Positions 11,580-21,116 of a DNA stretch of 64,000 nt are shown here, piece by piece. A model generated the notes under the pieces. It was not told the origin of the DNA, ran no database searches, and saw nothing but the letters and a program-made list of their open reading frames with translations. Location: contig NZ_PCQD01000001.1 in the NCBI RefSeq assembly GCF_002979975.1, forward strand, positions 1-64,000, read 5' to 3'. The number at the start of each line of letters is the position of its first letter. The first letter of the stretch is position 1. This DNA comes from Pseudomonas sp. MYb185. GTDB taxonomy: Bacteria; Pseudomonadota; Gammaproteobacteria; Pseudomonadales; Pseudomonadaceae. Both the position numbers and the translations under genes were made by a program.

Positions 11580-11846
11580 ATGTCCGAGACCGATAACGAC
11601 GCCGATGAGCTGTTCACCCACGAAAAGCTGCTGGAAGCGGTGGAGAATCAACTGGCCGACGGCTCCCCGGCGGCGGCCCAGGCTACGCTGAACAAACTCA
11701 CTCTGGTGGGGTATGAGCGTGCCGACAGCCTGGACCTGATGGCCCAGGTGCTTGCCTACCATATTGGCGTGATGCTGGAGCAGGATACGCCCTTCGATAT
11801 TGCGGCGTACGAGCAGTCCCTGCGCAATCTGCCGGATCTGCCCTGA
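11580..11846 (+). CDS. conserved hypothetical small acidic protein
   Basis: 88 residues, acidic, no signal peptide or membrane segment, probably mostly helical and cytosolic. The N-terminal half starts MSETDNDADELF and the middle has an alanine- and leucine-rich stretch that could pack as a helical bundle. I do not recognise a domain. The ATG follows GAGACACAGAC, a weak ribosome site. It stands 14 nt before the membrane protein gene at 11861, so the two are likely co-transcribed. Genes of this kind sit between fba and unrelated genes in other pseudomonads, but no function is known to me. Confidence 0.7.
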   Translation: MSETDNDADELFTHEKLLEAVENQLADGSPAAAQATLNKLTLVGYERADSLDLMAQVLAYHIGVMLEQDTPFDIAAYEQSLRNLPDLP

Positions 11847-11860
11847 CAAGGAATAAGGGA

Positions 11861-12325
11861 ATGTCACTGGTTACGATACTGCGAGTAATCGCGTTCTATC
11901 TGTTGGCCGTCCTGGTGGCGACCATTCTCGGCAGCCTGGTGCTGGCCCAGATCAACCTGGCTGCGCTGGCGGAGCCGCCGGTGGACATGCCCGGCCGACT
12001 GGCTGCCACCTGGCAGGTCCTGCCTGGCCTAGTGGGTACATTTGCCGCCATGGTGGCGGTGTCGCTGCTGATTACCCTGCCGATAGCCGAGGCGCTGTCG
12101 CGTATCTTCCGGCCCTGGCGCTGGTTGCTGTTCGCCCTGGCGGGTGCCGGCGGCATCTGGGCAGTATTCAAAGTGGCAGGGGCCTATATGACCTTGCCGG
12201 CGATCAGCGCCCCGGACCAAACCTGGCAGTGGGTGGCCATGCTGGTCGCGGTGGCCATCGGCAGCTGGCTGTTTGGCCATCTGAGCCGTCCCAGAGCCAA
12301 GCGTGGGCTGCGCGTGCTGGGCTGA
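11861..12325 (+). CDS. four-helix inner membrane protein of unknown function
   Basis: 154 residues with four hydrophobic segments at about 5-30, 50-75, 85-108 and 122-143, and a basic C-terminus (RPRAKRGLRVLG) that should stay in the cytoplasm. No catalytic motif is visible. AAGGAATAAGG precedes the ATG. It follows the acidic 88-residue gene by 14 nt and is followed by a repeat cluster and the convergent dbpA gene, so this pair forms a two-gene unit. Function cannot be given from sequence. Confidence 0.7.
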   Translation: MSLVTILRVIAFYLLAVLVATILGSLVLAQINLAALAEPPVDMPGRLAATWQVLPGLVGTFAAMVAVSLLITLPIAEALSRIFRPWRWLLFALAGAGGIWAVFKVAGAYMTLPAISAPDQTWQWVAMLVAVAIGSWLFGHLSRPRAKRGLRVLG

Positions 12326-12474
12326 GCAAGGGTTTGTCGGGGCATCCGCGATCGCCCCGGGGCGGGGCTCCTACAGGGCAGGGAGCGTGGGCCATGGGGT
12401 GTAGCGCGCCGGCGCTACGCCTGCTGCCTCGCCGCAACCCATCCAACCCCGGCGTAGCGCGGGCGCGCTACACC
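12326..12474. repeat. two kinds of palindromic repeats between convergent genes
   Basis: 12340-12378 holds a GC-rich hairpin followed by GGCTCCTACAGGG, which reads as the end of a Pseudomonas-type REP (inverse TGTAGGAGC). 12398-12421 and 12451-12474 are a 24-bp inverted repeat differing at one base (GGTGTAGCGCGCC then GCGCTACGCC), 29 bp apart, and each arm can fold on itself. The cluster fills the gap between a plus-strand membrane gene and minus-strand dbpA, a good place for a two-way terminator. Confidence 0.65.
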
Positions 12475-12485
12475 TCGACTGGGAA

Positions 12486-13865
<1,380 letters not shown>

Positions 13866-14146
13866 GGCGGCGACCTGCGAATGGAAGGCGCCACAGTGTA
13901 ACAGATGCCTTGCCGAACCATCAGTACGGCAAGGGCGGCGTCAGCTCCTGATCCGCGATTTGCGGAACCCGCCATGGGAGGTGAACGACCCGGTATCGCC
14001 AAACAGCCAGAAGCGCGTTGCCCGGTAACAGGCCTTCAGCGGCGAGACGTGATAACTGCGTACCTTGCGGTAGGCCCAGCCCCAGCTTTGTCTTGAATTG
14101 CTCATAATTGCTACTGCCATTCCATGATCGATTGGTTCGGTGCAAC
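13866..14146. other. intergenic region upstream of dbpA, no gene supported
   Basis: About 280 bp with no convincing gene. On the minus strand an ATG at 14105 opens a frame of about 54 codons running towards dbpA, but no ribosome site precedes it and a second overlapping frame is equally open; it may be a worn remnant. The dbpA promoter should lie near 13880-13960. Confidence 0.5.
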
Positions 14147-14415
14147 CTAGGGTCTGTTGCCGCTTCATTCACCGCCGCGTTGCAGCGTCAAATCTCGCCA
14201 GGCTAGGCGTGGGACGCAGGGAATGGTACTCCCTTGCCAAGTCCCACAACGACGCATGGCGAGATTTGACGCGCAACCCGTAGGGCCGGGCCTTTTTTTG
14301 CGCGATGCTGCGTTGCTCGATGCTTATTTGGCCCACCAAACTTCGCATCTCGCTCCTTGCCTCGCGCAAAAAAAGACACCGGCGCGGTGGCGAATGAAGC
14401 GGCAACAGACCCTAG
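14147..14415. mobile_element. MITE-like element, 261 bp, with terminal inverted repeats and CTAG flanks
   Basis: Terminal inverted repeats at 14151-14179 and 14383-14411 start GGTCTGTTGCCGCTTCATTC (first 20 bases identical, then two mismatches in nine). Both ends abut CTAG (14147-14150, 14412-14415), which looks like a target duplication, though TA inside a longer repeat GGGTC is equally consistent. A second inverted repeat, GCGTCAAATCTCGCCA against TGGCGAGATTTGACGC, lies inside (about 14184-14272). No transposase is encoded; the short frames beginning PLHSPPR on both strands only reflect the mirrored ends. Likely mobilised in trans by an insertion sequence with matching ends, perhaps of the IS5 group, which I cannot confirm. 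Confidence 0.8.
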
Positions 14416-14590
14416 TGACATGACGTAGGCAGGCTTGCCCCAGTCCCGACAATGGGCTTTGAGGCGGTTTGGCAGTAATGGTTCCCGTTTTTATTCGGTC
14501 CGGCACAAGGCCATATGCTGGCTATCTGACAGGCGCCGGGGCGATGTACAGTGCACAGGGCCGGGCTGCAACCACGGTGGTTTCGGCTGG
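14416..14590. other. intergenic region, no gene seen
   Basis: About 175 bp between the MITE and the acyltransferase stop. I see no gene, hairpin with T tract or recognisable site here. Confidence 0.5.
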
Positions 14591-15499
14591 TCAGTTGCCC
14601 AATGGCCGGTGATCGAGTTCGGCCCGCAATTGCTCGATCCGCTCATCCTTTTCCGACCATAGCCGGTTCACCCAGCCCTGGAAATGTTCACGAAATACCG
14701 GGTCCTCGCTGTAGTTGCCGCTGAACAATTCGACCGGTAGCGTGCATGAGCGGATATCCACCACCACCCGTGACACCCGGCCACTGACCAGCGCCCAGAA
14801 GCCCGGCGGCTGGCTTTGCGGATAGACGATGGTGACGTCCAGCAATGAGCGCATCTGCTCACCCAGTGCGGCGGTGACGAAGGCGATACCGCCGGACTTG
14901 GGGCGCAGCAGATGGCGGTACGGCGAGGCCTGGGCCTGCTGCTTCTGCGGGGTGAAGCGGGTGCCCTCGAGGAAGTTCACCACGGTTACCGGCAGGTCCC
15001 TGAACTTCTCGCAGGCGCGGCGGGTGATCGTCAGATCCTTGCCGCGATCCTCGGGATGGCGGGCCAGGTGCGCCTTGCTGTAGCGCTTCATGAAGGGATA
15101 GTCCAGTGCCCAGAAGGCCAGTCCGAGGAAGGGCACCCAGATCAGCTCTTTCTTCAGGAAGAACTTGAAATAGGGCGTCTTGCGGTTGAAGGCCTGGACC
15201 AGCGCCGGAATATCCACCCAGGACTGATGGTTGCTGACCACCAGATAGGAATGATCGCCCCGCAAGGTCGTATCACAGCGGATATCCCAGACGGTCGGGA
15301 TCATCAGCCGGAAGATCGCCTTGTTGATCTCGGCCCAGGTCTCGGCAATCCACATCACCCAGCGGGAGCTCCAGCGCCGGAAGCCGGTATGGGGAATCAG
15401 TACCTTGAGAATGCCGAGAATCAGCATGGGGCCGATGCCGACCAGGGTATTGAGCAGGATCAGCAGGCAGGTGAGCGTGCCGGTCAACCAGTGGGGCAT
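14591..15499 (-). CDS. PlsC-type acyltransferase (YihG-like)
   Basis: Membrane-associated acyltransferase that probably transfers an acyl chain to a glycerophospholipid precursor or another lipid. The 302-residue protein has an N-terminal hydrophobic stretch (about 8-37), the HX4D motif as NHQSWVD at 90-96, a conserved PFMKRYS region and FLEGTRFTPQK, the glycine-glutamate motif of the family. This layout matches the YihG-like acyltransferases of gammaproteobacteria, which are partly redundant with PlsC. It stands alone; the next gene upstream diverges. The exact substrate cannot be read from sequence. Confidence 0.85.
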   Translation of the reverse strand: MPHWLTGTLTCLLILLNTLVGIGPMLILGILKVLIPHTGFRRWSSRWVMWIAETWAEINKAIFRLMIPTVWDIRCDTTLRGDHSYLVVSNHQSWVDIPALVQAFNRKTPYFKFFLKKELIWVPFLGLAFWALDYPFMKRYSKAHLARHPEDRGKDLTITRRACEKFRDLPVTVVNFLEGTRFTPQKQQAQASPYRHLLRPKSGGIAFVTAALGEQMRSLLDVTIVYPQSQPPGFWALVSGRVSRVVVDIRSCTLPVELFSGNYSEDPVFREHFQGWVNRLWSEKDERIEQLRAELDHRPLGN

Positions 15500-15649
15500 G
15501 AGCGTTTTCCTTTACAAACCAGGTACAAACCAGGGCCAAGCATAGCGACTTTATCTCTGGATGTGACAGACCTCACACGGAAAGGGTATTGCACCGGGGG
15601 CTGAAGCTCCTAGGATAGGAGCACGCCCACTGACCCATACACACATGCC

Positions 15650-17281
15650 ATGTCCCGGACATTTTTTCGCCTGTTTGCCGTGGAGGGGCCCGCTCACCGG
15701 CTGGCGGGCAATCGCCTCCAGTTGATGACGCGCCTGCTGCTGGCCGGGCTCAGTGGCTTCCTGCTGTGTGTGCCCTGGCTCAACGGCAGTTTGTACTGGG
15801 TCGGCTGGTTCGCCTGGGTGCCGTTGCTCTGCGCATTGCGCGGTACTCGCCCGCTGATGGCCCTGCTGCTCGGCTGGTTCGCCGGGGTTCTATGCTTTGC
15901 CGGCGGCAGCTACTGGCTGGCGGATTTCATCGTCAACCTCAAGCAGCTCAGTCCGGCCTTGAGCCTGTTGCTGGCAGTGCTGTTCTGGTGTTACCTGGGC
16001 CTGGTCATCGGCCTTGGCTGCATGCTGTACCGCTGGCTGGTATGCCGACTGGGTGGCTGGGAGTTGCTGGTCTTTCCGCTTGCAGTGGTGGCGGTCATGG
16101 CGCTGTATCCGATGCTGTTCAAGACCCACTTCGCTGACGGGCAGGTCAATTTCCTGCCGGCCTTGCAGGCTATCGATCTGACCGGTGCTCCAGGGCTGGA
16201 TGCCATGATGCTGCTGTTCAGCGTGCTGATCTTCCGGCTGCTGACACGCTCCCCGGAGCAGCGGGACCGAGGTTTCCTGATGGCCAACTGGGCGGCCTGG
16301 GGCCTGTTGTTCGGCTGGCTGGGGTATGGCCTGATCACCCTGCAGGGCTGGGATCTGCGCATGCAGCAATGGGAGGCGCGGCACATCGGCCTGGTGCAGC
16401 CCGACGATGCCATCACCCTGGGGATTCCCGAGCCAGCCGCTGGCTTCAGCCGGGAGTACCCCCAGGAGATGGAGGCCACCCAGCGCCTGATCGCCGCTGG
16501 TGCCCAGTGGGTGGCCTGGCCGGAGGCGCGTTACAAGGGCTACTTCGACCATTTCAGCGTGCGCGCCCGCTATGCGCAGGAGCTGGTGCGTTATGGCGTA
16601 CCGCTGATACTTCATGATGTGGAGCGTCAATGGGTGGATGCCCAGCGGGTCAGCTTCAACACCGTGGCGCTGCTCGATGGGCAGGGCGAGCTGGCCGCCA
16701 GATACCGCAAGATGCTGCGCATGCCATTTGGCGAGTATCTGCCGCCGCCCTGGTCCTGGCCGCTGGTCAAGAGCCTGAGCGATCGGGTATTCGGTGAGTT
16801 CCTGCGTCCCCTGGGGGCCGGAGAGGAACATGTGGTGTTCGAGCTGGACGGTATGCGGGTGCTACCCAAGGTGTGCTACGAGGCGGCGTTTCCGCAGTTC
16901 GTTGCCGCCGCGGTGAATACCGATGGTGCCGGCAAGATGCTGCTGTTCCTATCCCAGGACAACTGGTTCGGCGAGACCTCGCAACCCTTCCAGCACCGCA
17001 ACATGTCGATCCTGCGCGGAGTGGAGAACCGTCTGCCAATGGCCCATCTGATCAATAACGGCCCCTCGGTAGTGACTGCCCCCAATGGCCGGGTACTGGG
17101 TAGCAGCGCCGCGTTCAACCGTGCCGAGCTGCTGGTGCGGGTACCCTTCGACGTGGATGCCGGGGGCAGTTTCTACAGCCGGCATCCGCAGCTGTTTCTG
17201 AATCTGCTGTATGGGACTCTTGGCGGACTGATCCTGCTGGCGCTGTGGCGCGGTCGTCAGACCGCCAGACCGGCGCTGTAG
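15650..17281 (+). CDS. apolipoprotein N-acyltransferase-like protein (second Lnt paralogue)
   Basis: Integral membrane protein of 543 residues with about seven hydrophobic segments before residue 235 and a C-terminal nitrilase-fold domain followed by a last membrane segment. The Lnt triad positions are filled: Glu in AWPEARYKG, Lys in YRKMLRMPFGEYLP, Cys in KVCYEAAFPQF. Lnt adds the third acyl chain to lipoproteins. Pseudomonads keep their main lnt next to corC/ybeX, which is not present here, so this is more likely a paralogue of unknown acceptor. It starts 150 bp from the divergent acyltransferase and its 3' end overlaps the convergent flavoprotein gene by 25 bp. Confidence 0.8.
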   Translation: MSRTFFRLFAVEGPAHRLAGNRLQLMTRLLLAGLSGFLLCVPWLNGSLYWVGWFAWVPLLCALRGTRPLMALLLGWFAGVLCFAGGSYWLADFIVNLKQLSPALSLLLAVLFWCYLGLVIGLGCMLYRWLVCRLGGWELLVFPLAVVAVMALYPMLFKTHFADGQVNFLPALQAIDLTGAPGLDAMMLLFSVLIFRLLTRSPEQRDRGFLMANWAAWGLLFGWLGYGLITLQGWDLRMQQWEARHIGLVQPDDAITLGIPEPAAGFSREYPQEMEATQRLIAAGAQWVAWPEARYKGYFDHFSVRARYAQELVRYGVPLILHDVERQWVDAQRVSFNTVALLDGQGELAARYRKMLRMPFGEYLPPPWSWPLVKSLSDRVFGEFLRPLGAGEEHVVFELDGMRVLPKVCYEAAFPQFVAAAVNTDGAGKMLLFLSQDNWFGETSQPFQHRNMSILRGVENRLPMAHLINNGPSVVTAPNGRVLGSSAAFNRAELLVRVPFDVDAGGSFYSRHPQLFLNLLYGTLGGLILLALWRGRQTARPAL

Positions 17282-18477
17282 CCCGACGACCAGGCCCACT
17301 GGAAATTGAAACCGCCCAACTGGCCGCTGACATCCACCACCTCGCCAATGAAGTACAGCCCCGGACAGCTCCTCGCCTCCATGGTCTTGGAGCTGATGGC
17401 GTCGGTATCCACGCCACCCAGGGTCACCTCCGCGGTGCGATAACCCTCGGTGGCCGAGGGCTTGAGTTGCCAGTGGTTGAGCTGGCTGGCAATGGTCTGC
17501 AGCTGCCGGTCGGTGAACTCGGCCAGCGGTTTGTGTGCGGCTTCCGGCCACCACAGCTGCTGCAGCTCACCGACCAGGGCGCGCCCGAGCTGTTGCGCCA
17601 GCAGGGTTTTCAGCAGCTGCTTGCCCTGTTGCTGCTTGGCTTCACGCAGCCACTGCAAGGCATCCAGGCCCGGCAGCAGGTCGATGCCCAGCACGTCGCC
17701 GGGCTGCCAGTAGCTGGAGATCTGCAGGATCGCCGGCCCGCTGATGCCGCGGTGGGTAAACAGCATGTTCTCGGTGAAACTCTGCCCATTGCAGCTGGCC
17801 TGCACTTCCAGCGCCAGGCCGGATAGCCGTTCGCATACCGCCTTGAGGCTGTCGCTGAACATGAAGGGCACCAGTCCAGCGCGGCGCGGCGTCACTGCCA
17901 GGCCGAACTGCTCGGCAATCTCGTAGCCGATACCGCTGCCGCCCAGGGTCGGGATCGACAGCGCGCCGCTGGCGATCACCAGTGACTGGCAATCGAGCCG
18001 CAGCGGTTGCTGGCCCTGGCGGCCGAGCACGCGATAGCGCAGGTGCTGCGAGTCCAGGGCCAGGACCTCGGTGACCTCGCAATGGGTGCGGATTTCCACA
18101 CCGGCCTGGGCGCATTCGTCCAGCAGCATATTGAGAATGTCCCGCGCCGAGTGCTGACAGAACAGCTGGCTGTGTTTGCGCTGCTCGTATTCGATGGCAT
18201 GGCGCTCGACCAGCTCGATGAAATCCCACTGGGTATAGCGCTTGAGCGCAGCCTTGCAGAAGTGCGGGTTGGCGGAGATGAAGTTGTCCGCCTCCACCAG
18301 GTAGTTGGTGAAATTGCAGCGCCCGCCGCCGGACATCAGAATCTTCTTGCCGGGCTTGTTGGCCTTCTCCAGCACCAGTACCCGCCGACCCCGCTGCGCG
18401 GCGGTGGCGGCACACATCAGGCCGGAGGCGCCGGCACCGAGAACAATGACATCGAAGCTATGGGTGGAGGAGTGCAC
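17257..18477 (-). CDS. HI0933/YhiN-family FAD-dependent oxidoreductase
   Basis: Flavoprotein of unknown substrate. The N-terminus has the dinucleotide-binding VLGAGASGLMCA and the family signature MSGGGRCNFTN near residue 50; ASGALSIPTLGGSG follows, and the C-terminus repeats an FAD contact GLYFIGEVVDVSGQLGG with NFQWAWSSG. Length 406 is typical of the HI0933/YhiN group. The reaction has not been established for the family. The stop codon lies inside the end of the Lnt-like gene on the other strand. Upstream on the same strand are the CDF transporter genes, separated by a strong hairpin. Confidence 0.88.
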   Translation of the reverse strand: MHSSTHSFDVIVLGAGASGLMCAATAAQRGRRVLVLEKANKPGKKILMSGGGRCNFTNYLVEADNFISANPHFCKAALKRYTQWDFIELVERHAIEYEQRKHSQLFCQHSARDILNMLLDECAQAGVEIRTHCEVTEVLALDSQHLRYRVLGRQGQQPLRLDCQSLVIASGALSIPTLGGSGIGYEIAEQFGLAVTPRRAGLVPFMFSDSLKAVCERLSGLALEVQASCNGQSFTENMLFTHRGISGPAILQISSYWQPGDVLGIDLLPGLDALQWLREAKQQQGKQLLKTLLAQQLGRALVGELQQLWWPEAAHKPLAEFTDRQLQTIASQLNHWQLKPSATEGYRTAEVTLGGVDTDAISSKTMEARSCPGLYFIGEVVDVSGQLGGFNFQWAWSSGYSAGLAV

Positions 18478-18526
18478 GGGGATCAGGGGCCTGCGTCAGC
18501 GGTCGGGTAAATAGGGCAGTGACGCA

Positions 18527-18569
18527 GCGGCATCACCGGCGCGCAATGGTAGCACGCCGGTGATGCCGC
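18527..18569 (-). terminator. strong hairpin between the CDF operon and the flavoprotein gene
   Basis: A 15-bp perfect stem (GCGGCATCACCGGCG with its complement) closes a 13-nt loop. It lies downstream of the CDF transporter and the small frame at 18581 and just upstream of the flavoprotein start at 18477. No T run follows, but the stem is long enough to be a likely transcript end. Confidence 0.6.
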
Positions 18570-18580
18570 CTGGCTCTACT

Positions 18581-18730
18581 CTACAGCAGCGCCTTCTTTC
18601 GCCAGGCTGGCAACGGTTGGCGCCGACTGACCGGCGCCATGGGCGACGGAGGAGCGGCAAAGGGGCGGCACCACCAGAAGGTCGAACTGGTGGAGGGGGA
18701 TTGCAGGCGGGACGGGGTGGGTTTCCACAT
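18581..18730 (-). CDS. candidate 49-residue basic protein downstream of the CDF gene
   Basis: ATG at 18730 follows ACAGGAG by about eight bases, and that ribosome site lies next to the stop codon of the CDF gene (18748), so translation could be coupled. The product starts MWKPTPSRLQ, is rich in proline, serine and tryptophan, and ends in a basic stretch WRKKALL. No domain or membrane segment is recognised. It is followed directly by the hairpin at 18527-18569. It could also be a chance frame; conservation in related genomes would decide. Confidence 0.4.
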   Translation of the reverse strand: MWKPTPSRLQSPSTSSTFWWCRPFAAPPSPMAPVSRRQPLPAWRKKALL

Positions 18731-18747
18731 ACCGGGGGGCTCCTGTG

Positions 18748-19704
18748 TCAACGTTGGATTTTTTCCACTGGCATGACGATCAGATCGTACAATCGCCAAT
18801 CCAGCTCGGTAGCCAGGCGGATGATCTCCTGGGTGCGATGTGCCACCTCGGTCTGCCCGGGTGTGAACACCACGAAGATCTCGCCGCCAATGACGTGCCC
18901 TTCCTCGCGCAGACGGGTTTCGACATCGATGATGTCCTGCTCGCGCAGCAGGGCGGTGATGATGGTCTGCTCCAGCCCCAGGGGCTGGTTGCTGGTGACC
19001 TGTGTAGGCCGTTGATCCATCAGCTCGAGCATCGCCTTGCGGACATGGGTGGCACCGTCCTTCAGCACATCCAGGGCAATGATCGCCGCTGCCGCCGAGT
19101 CGGCCCACCACAGGCCCATGCCGATACCGAGCACACCGACAATCGCCGCTGTCGAGGTCATCCAGTCGGCCTTGTTCATGTTGGCATCGGCATACAGGGT
19201 GCTTTCATGCAGCGCCTTGGCCAGTGGCATTTTCATATGGCCGAGGATGACCGGCGGGATGATCGCGTACAGCAAGGCGAGGATCATGATCCAGCCGGCC
19301 CAGACCGGATATTGCCAGTCGAACAACTGGAAATGGCCGATGCTCGGGTGTTGGCGCCGGAATAGCGCGCTGGTCGAATCGATCAGCATGAACAGACCGA
19401 ACAGCAGGATGGCGACGGCAGCGGCGAGAAATGCCAGCAATATCACGCGGCTGTAACCGTAGGGGTGTTGCTCGTCCGGGGCTCGCCGGCGCACGCGCAT
19501 CGCCAGCAAGAACACCGCCGGTGGCACCAGCGCCAGCAGGTCTTCGAGCAAGGCCATCTTCATCACCTGGGACGAGCCCATGGTCAAGTACATGGCCGTT
19601 ACTATGGTCAGGGTAAAGAACATGGAGATCCATTCCAGGCGAACGGCCTTGCGCAACAGCCGCTCCTTGTCGTCAGGCAACTGATAGCTCTTGCGCACCC
19701 TCAT
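18748..19704 (-). CDS. cation diffusion facilitator (CDF) family transporter
   Basis: Inner membrane transporter, probably exporting a divalent metal in exchange for protons. The 318-residue protein has hydrophobic segments at about 28-45, 52-66, 87-110, 130-155, 178-196 and around 200-212, then a soluble C-terminal domain of about 95 residues. Membrane helix 2 carries EDLLALVP and helix 5 carries ADANMNKADWMTS, positions where CDF proteins place metal-binding acidic residues and histidines; the classical HxxxD pattern is altered, so the metal cannot be named. Its ATG overlaps the stop of the upstream lipoprotein gene (ATGA), which points to a shared function. Confidence 0.8.
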   Translation of the reverse strand: MRVRKSYQLPDDKERLLRKAVRLEWISMFFTLTIVTAMYLTMGSSQVMKMALLEDLLALVPPAVFLLAMRVRRRAPDEQHPYGYSRVILLAFLAAAVAILLFGLFMLIDSTSALFRRQHPSIGHFQLFDWQYPVWAGWIMILALLYAIIPPVILGHMKMPLAKALHESTLYADANMNKADWMTSTAAIVGVLGIGMGLWWADSAAAAIIALDVLKDGATHVRKAMLELMDQRPTQVTSNQPLGLEQTIITALLREQDIIDVETRLREEGHVIGGEIFVVFTPGQTEVAHRTQEIIRLATELDWRLYDLIVMPVEKIQR

Positions 19705-20231
19705 GGCTGCCGGGACTCATGCAGATGGGGCAGATACCGCTGCGGGTCCTGCCGGGTGAACAGAAAACGCTCCAGCTCCATCAGCAGCGCATTCTCGCCG
19801 GGGGCGCTGAGCATGACGTGATCAGCCCGTGCGCCGGGTTGGCTGGGCTCGCTGAAGTAGACGAAGGTCTGCGCCACCTCAGCCTGCCAGGGGTTGGCTG
19901 CGGTAAACCCCCCGATCAGCAGGTCCAGCTCGAAGTTCTTCAGCGCCTCGATCTGCTGTTCCACGCCATCCCGGTACCAGTCGACATCCACTCCCAGTTG
20001 CTCGGCGAACTCGGTTACCAGTTGGCCTTCCAGCCCTCCAGGAGCGGCAGGATCGGTGAGGATGACCCAGGGCACATGCTCGACCACGCCGACCCGCAGC
20101 GTACCGCGCTCATGGATGCTGGCCAGCGAGTCGCGGGGGTCGGCTGGCCACTGCTCGCAACCCGATAACAGGAGTATCAGCAGCAGGCCGGTGAGGGGCA
20201 CCGCTGTGAATACACGAAACAAGCACGCCAT
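19701..20231 (-). CDS. small lipoprotein resembling the first lobe of a family 3 solute-binding protein
   Basis: 176 residues. A leader with lipobox LLSGC near residue 25 predicts lipid attachment. Residues about 40-130 follow the bacterial extracellular binding protein family 3 pattern: GTLRVGVVEHVPWV, then LEGQLVTEFAEQLGVDVDW and LDLLIGGFTAANPW. Typical members have 230-260 residues and two lobes; here the second lobe is mostly missing and the end is a short charged tail. No ABC transporter gene is nearby. It overlaps the CDF gene by 4 nt, so it may act with that transporter. It diverges from the YebC gene 165 bp away. Confidence 0.75.
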   Translation of the reverse strand: MACLFRVFTAVPLTGLLLILLLSGCEQWPADPRDSLASIHERGTLRVGVVEHVPWVILTDPAAPGGLEGQLVTEFAEQLGVDVDWYRDGVEQQIEALKNFELDLLIGGFTAANPWQAEVAQTFVYFSEPSQPGARADHVMLSAPGENALLMELERFLFTRQDPQRYLPHLHESRQP

Positions 20232-20396
20232 GGCTGATCGTATCCCGTAACAAGATGTATCAGTTCAGACCGGGTCGCTTATCGGAGAGTTCAGCTTATC
20301 GTTTGGCCCAGGGCGGTGGCGCGATGCAAAAAACGGACACCCTGGCGGGCAACTGGCGTAAAATCGGCATTTTCTGAATTTGAACGGGACCGTACG

Positions 20397-21113
20397 ATGG
20401 GACGCGCTTATCAAAACCGCAAAGAATCCATGGCCAAAACGGCCGACGCCAAAACCAAGGTCTACAGCAAGTACGCTCGCGAGATCTACGTATGCGCCAA
20501 GTCCGGCGGCGTCGACCCCAGCGGCAACCTGGCGCTGCGCGGGCTGATCGAACGGGCGAAGAAGGACCAGGTGCCGGCCCATGTGATCGACAAGGCCATC
20601 GACAAGGCCAAGGGCGGTGGCGGTGAGGATTTCGCCGTAGCGCGCTACGAGGGCTTCGGACCGGGCAACTGCATCGTCATCGTCGACTGCCTCACCGACA
20701 ATCCCAACCGCACCATTGCCGATGTCCGTCATTGCTTCACCAAGACCAAGTGCAAGATGGGCACGCCGGGCAGCGTCAGCCACATGTTCGATCACTGCGC
20801 GATCCTGGCGTTCAAGGGCGACGATGAGGAAGCCATTCTGGAAGCCCTGATGGAAGCGGATGTGGAAGTGACCGATATCGAGAACGAGAACGGCCTGATT
20901 ACCGTATTCACGCCCAACACCGAGTACGCCAAGGCGCGTCAGGCGCTGACCGAAGCACTGGGTGAGATCGAGTTCGAGGTGGATGAAATCCAGTTCCTGC
21001 CGCAGACCTCGACACAGATCAGCGAGGAGGATATGCCGATGTTCGAGCGTTTCATCGACATGCTCAACGATCTGGATGATGTGCAGAACATCTATCACAA
21101 CGCCGAGGTATGA
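20397..21113 (+). CDS. YebC/PmpR-family transcriptional regulator (YeeN-like)
   Basis: Cytosolic DNA-binding protein of 238 residues; members are linked to transcription control and, in recent work on the family, to translation of proline-rich stretches. The N-terminus [30 protein letters not shown] is cut here to its useful part: [11 protein letters not shown] at 2-12 replaces the AGHSKWANI seen in canonical YebC and matches the YeeN-like subgroup. The acidic loop and the C-terminal EVDEIQFLP are present. ATG at 20397 is preferred over an upstream in-frame ATG because the family starts there. It diverges from the lipoprotein/CDF unit. Confidence 0.88.
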   Translation: MGRAYQNRKESMAKTADAKTKVYSKYAREIYVCAKSGGVDPSGNLALRGLIERAKKDQVPAHVIDKAIDKAKGGGGEDFAVARYEGFGPGNCIVIVDCLTDNPNRTIADVRHCFTKTKCKMGTPGSVSHMFDHCAILAFKGDDEEAILEALMEADVEVTDIENENGLITVFTPNTEYAKARQALTEALGEIEFEVDEIQFLPQTSTQISEEDMPMFERFIDMLNDLDDVQNIYHNAEV

Positions 21114-21116
21114 GCG

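Noticed and set aside
13941-14105. Minus-strand frame of about 54 codons upstream of dbpA
   Set aside because: No ribosome site, an equally open overlapping frame, and no recognised domain; kept only as a possible remnant.
14157-14423. Frames starting PLHSPPR on both strands inside the MITE
   Set aside because: They begin within the two mirrored terminal repeats, so the shared start is a product of the inverted ends and not of a gene.
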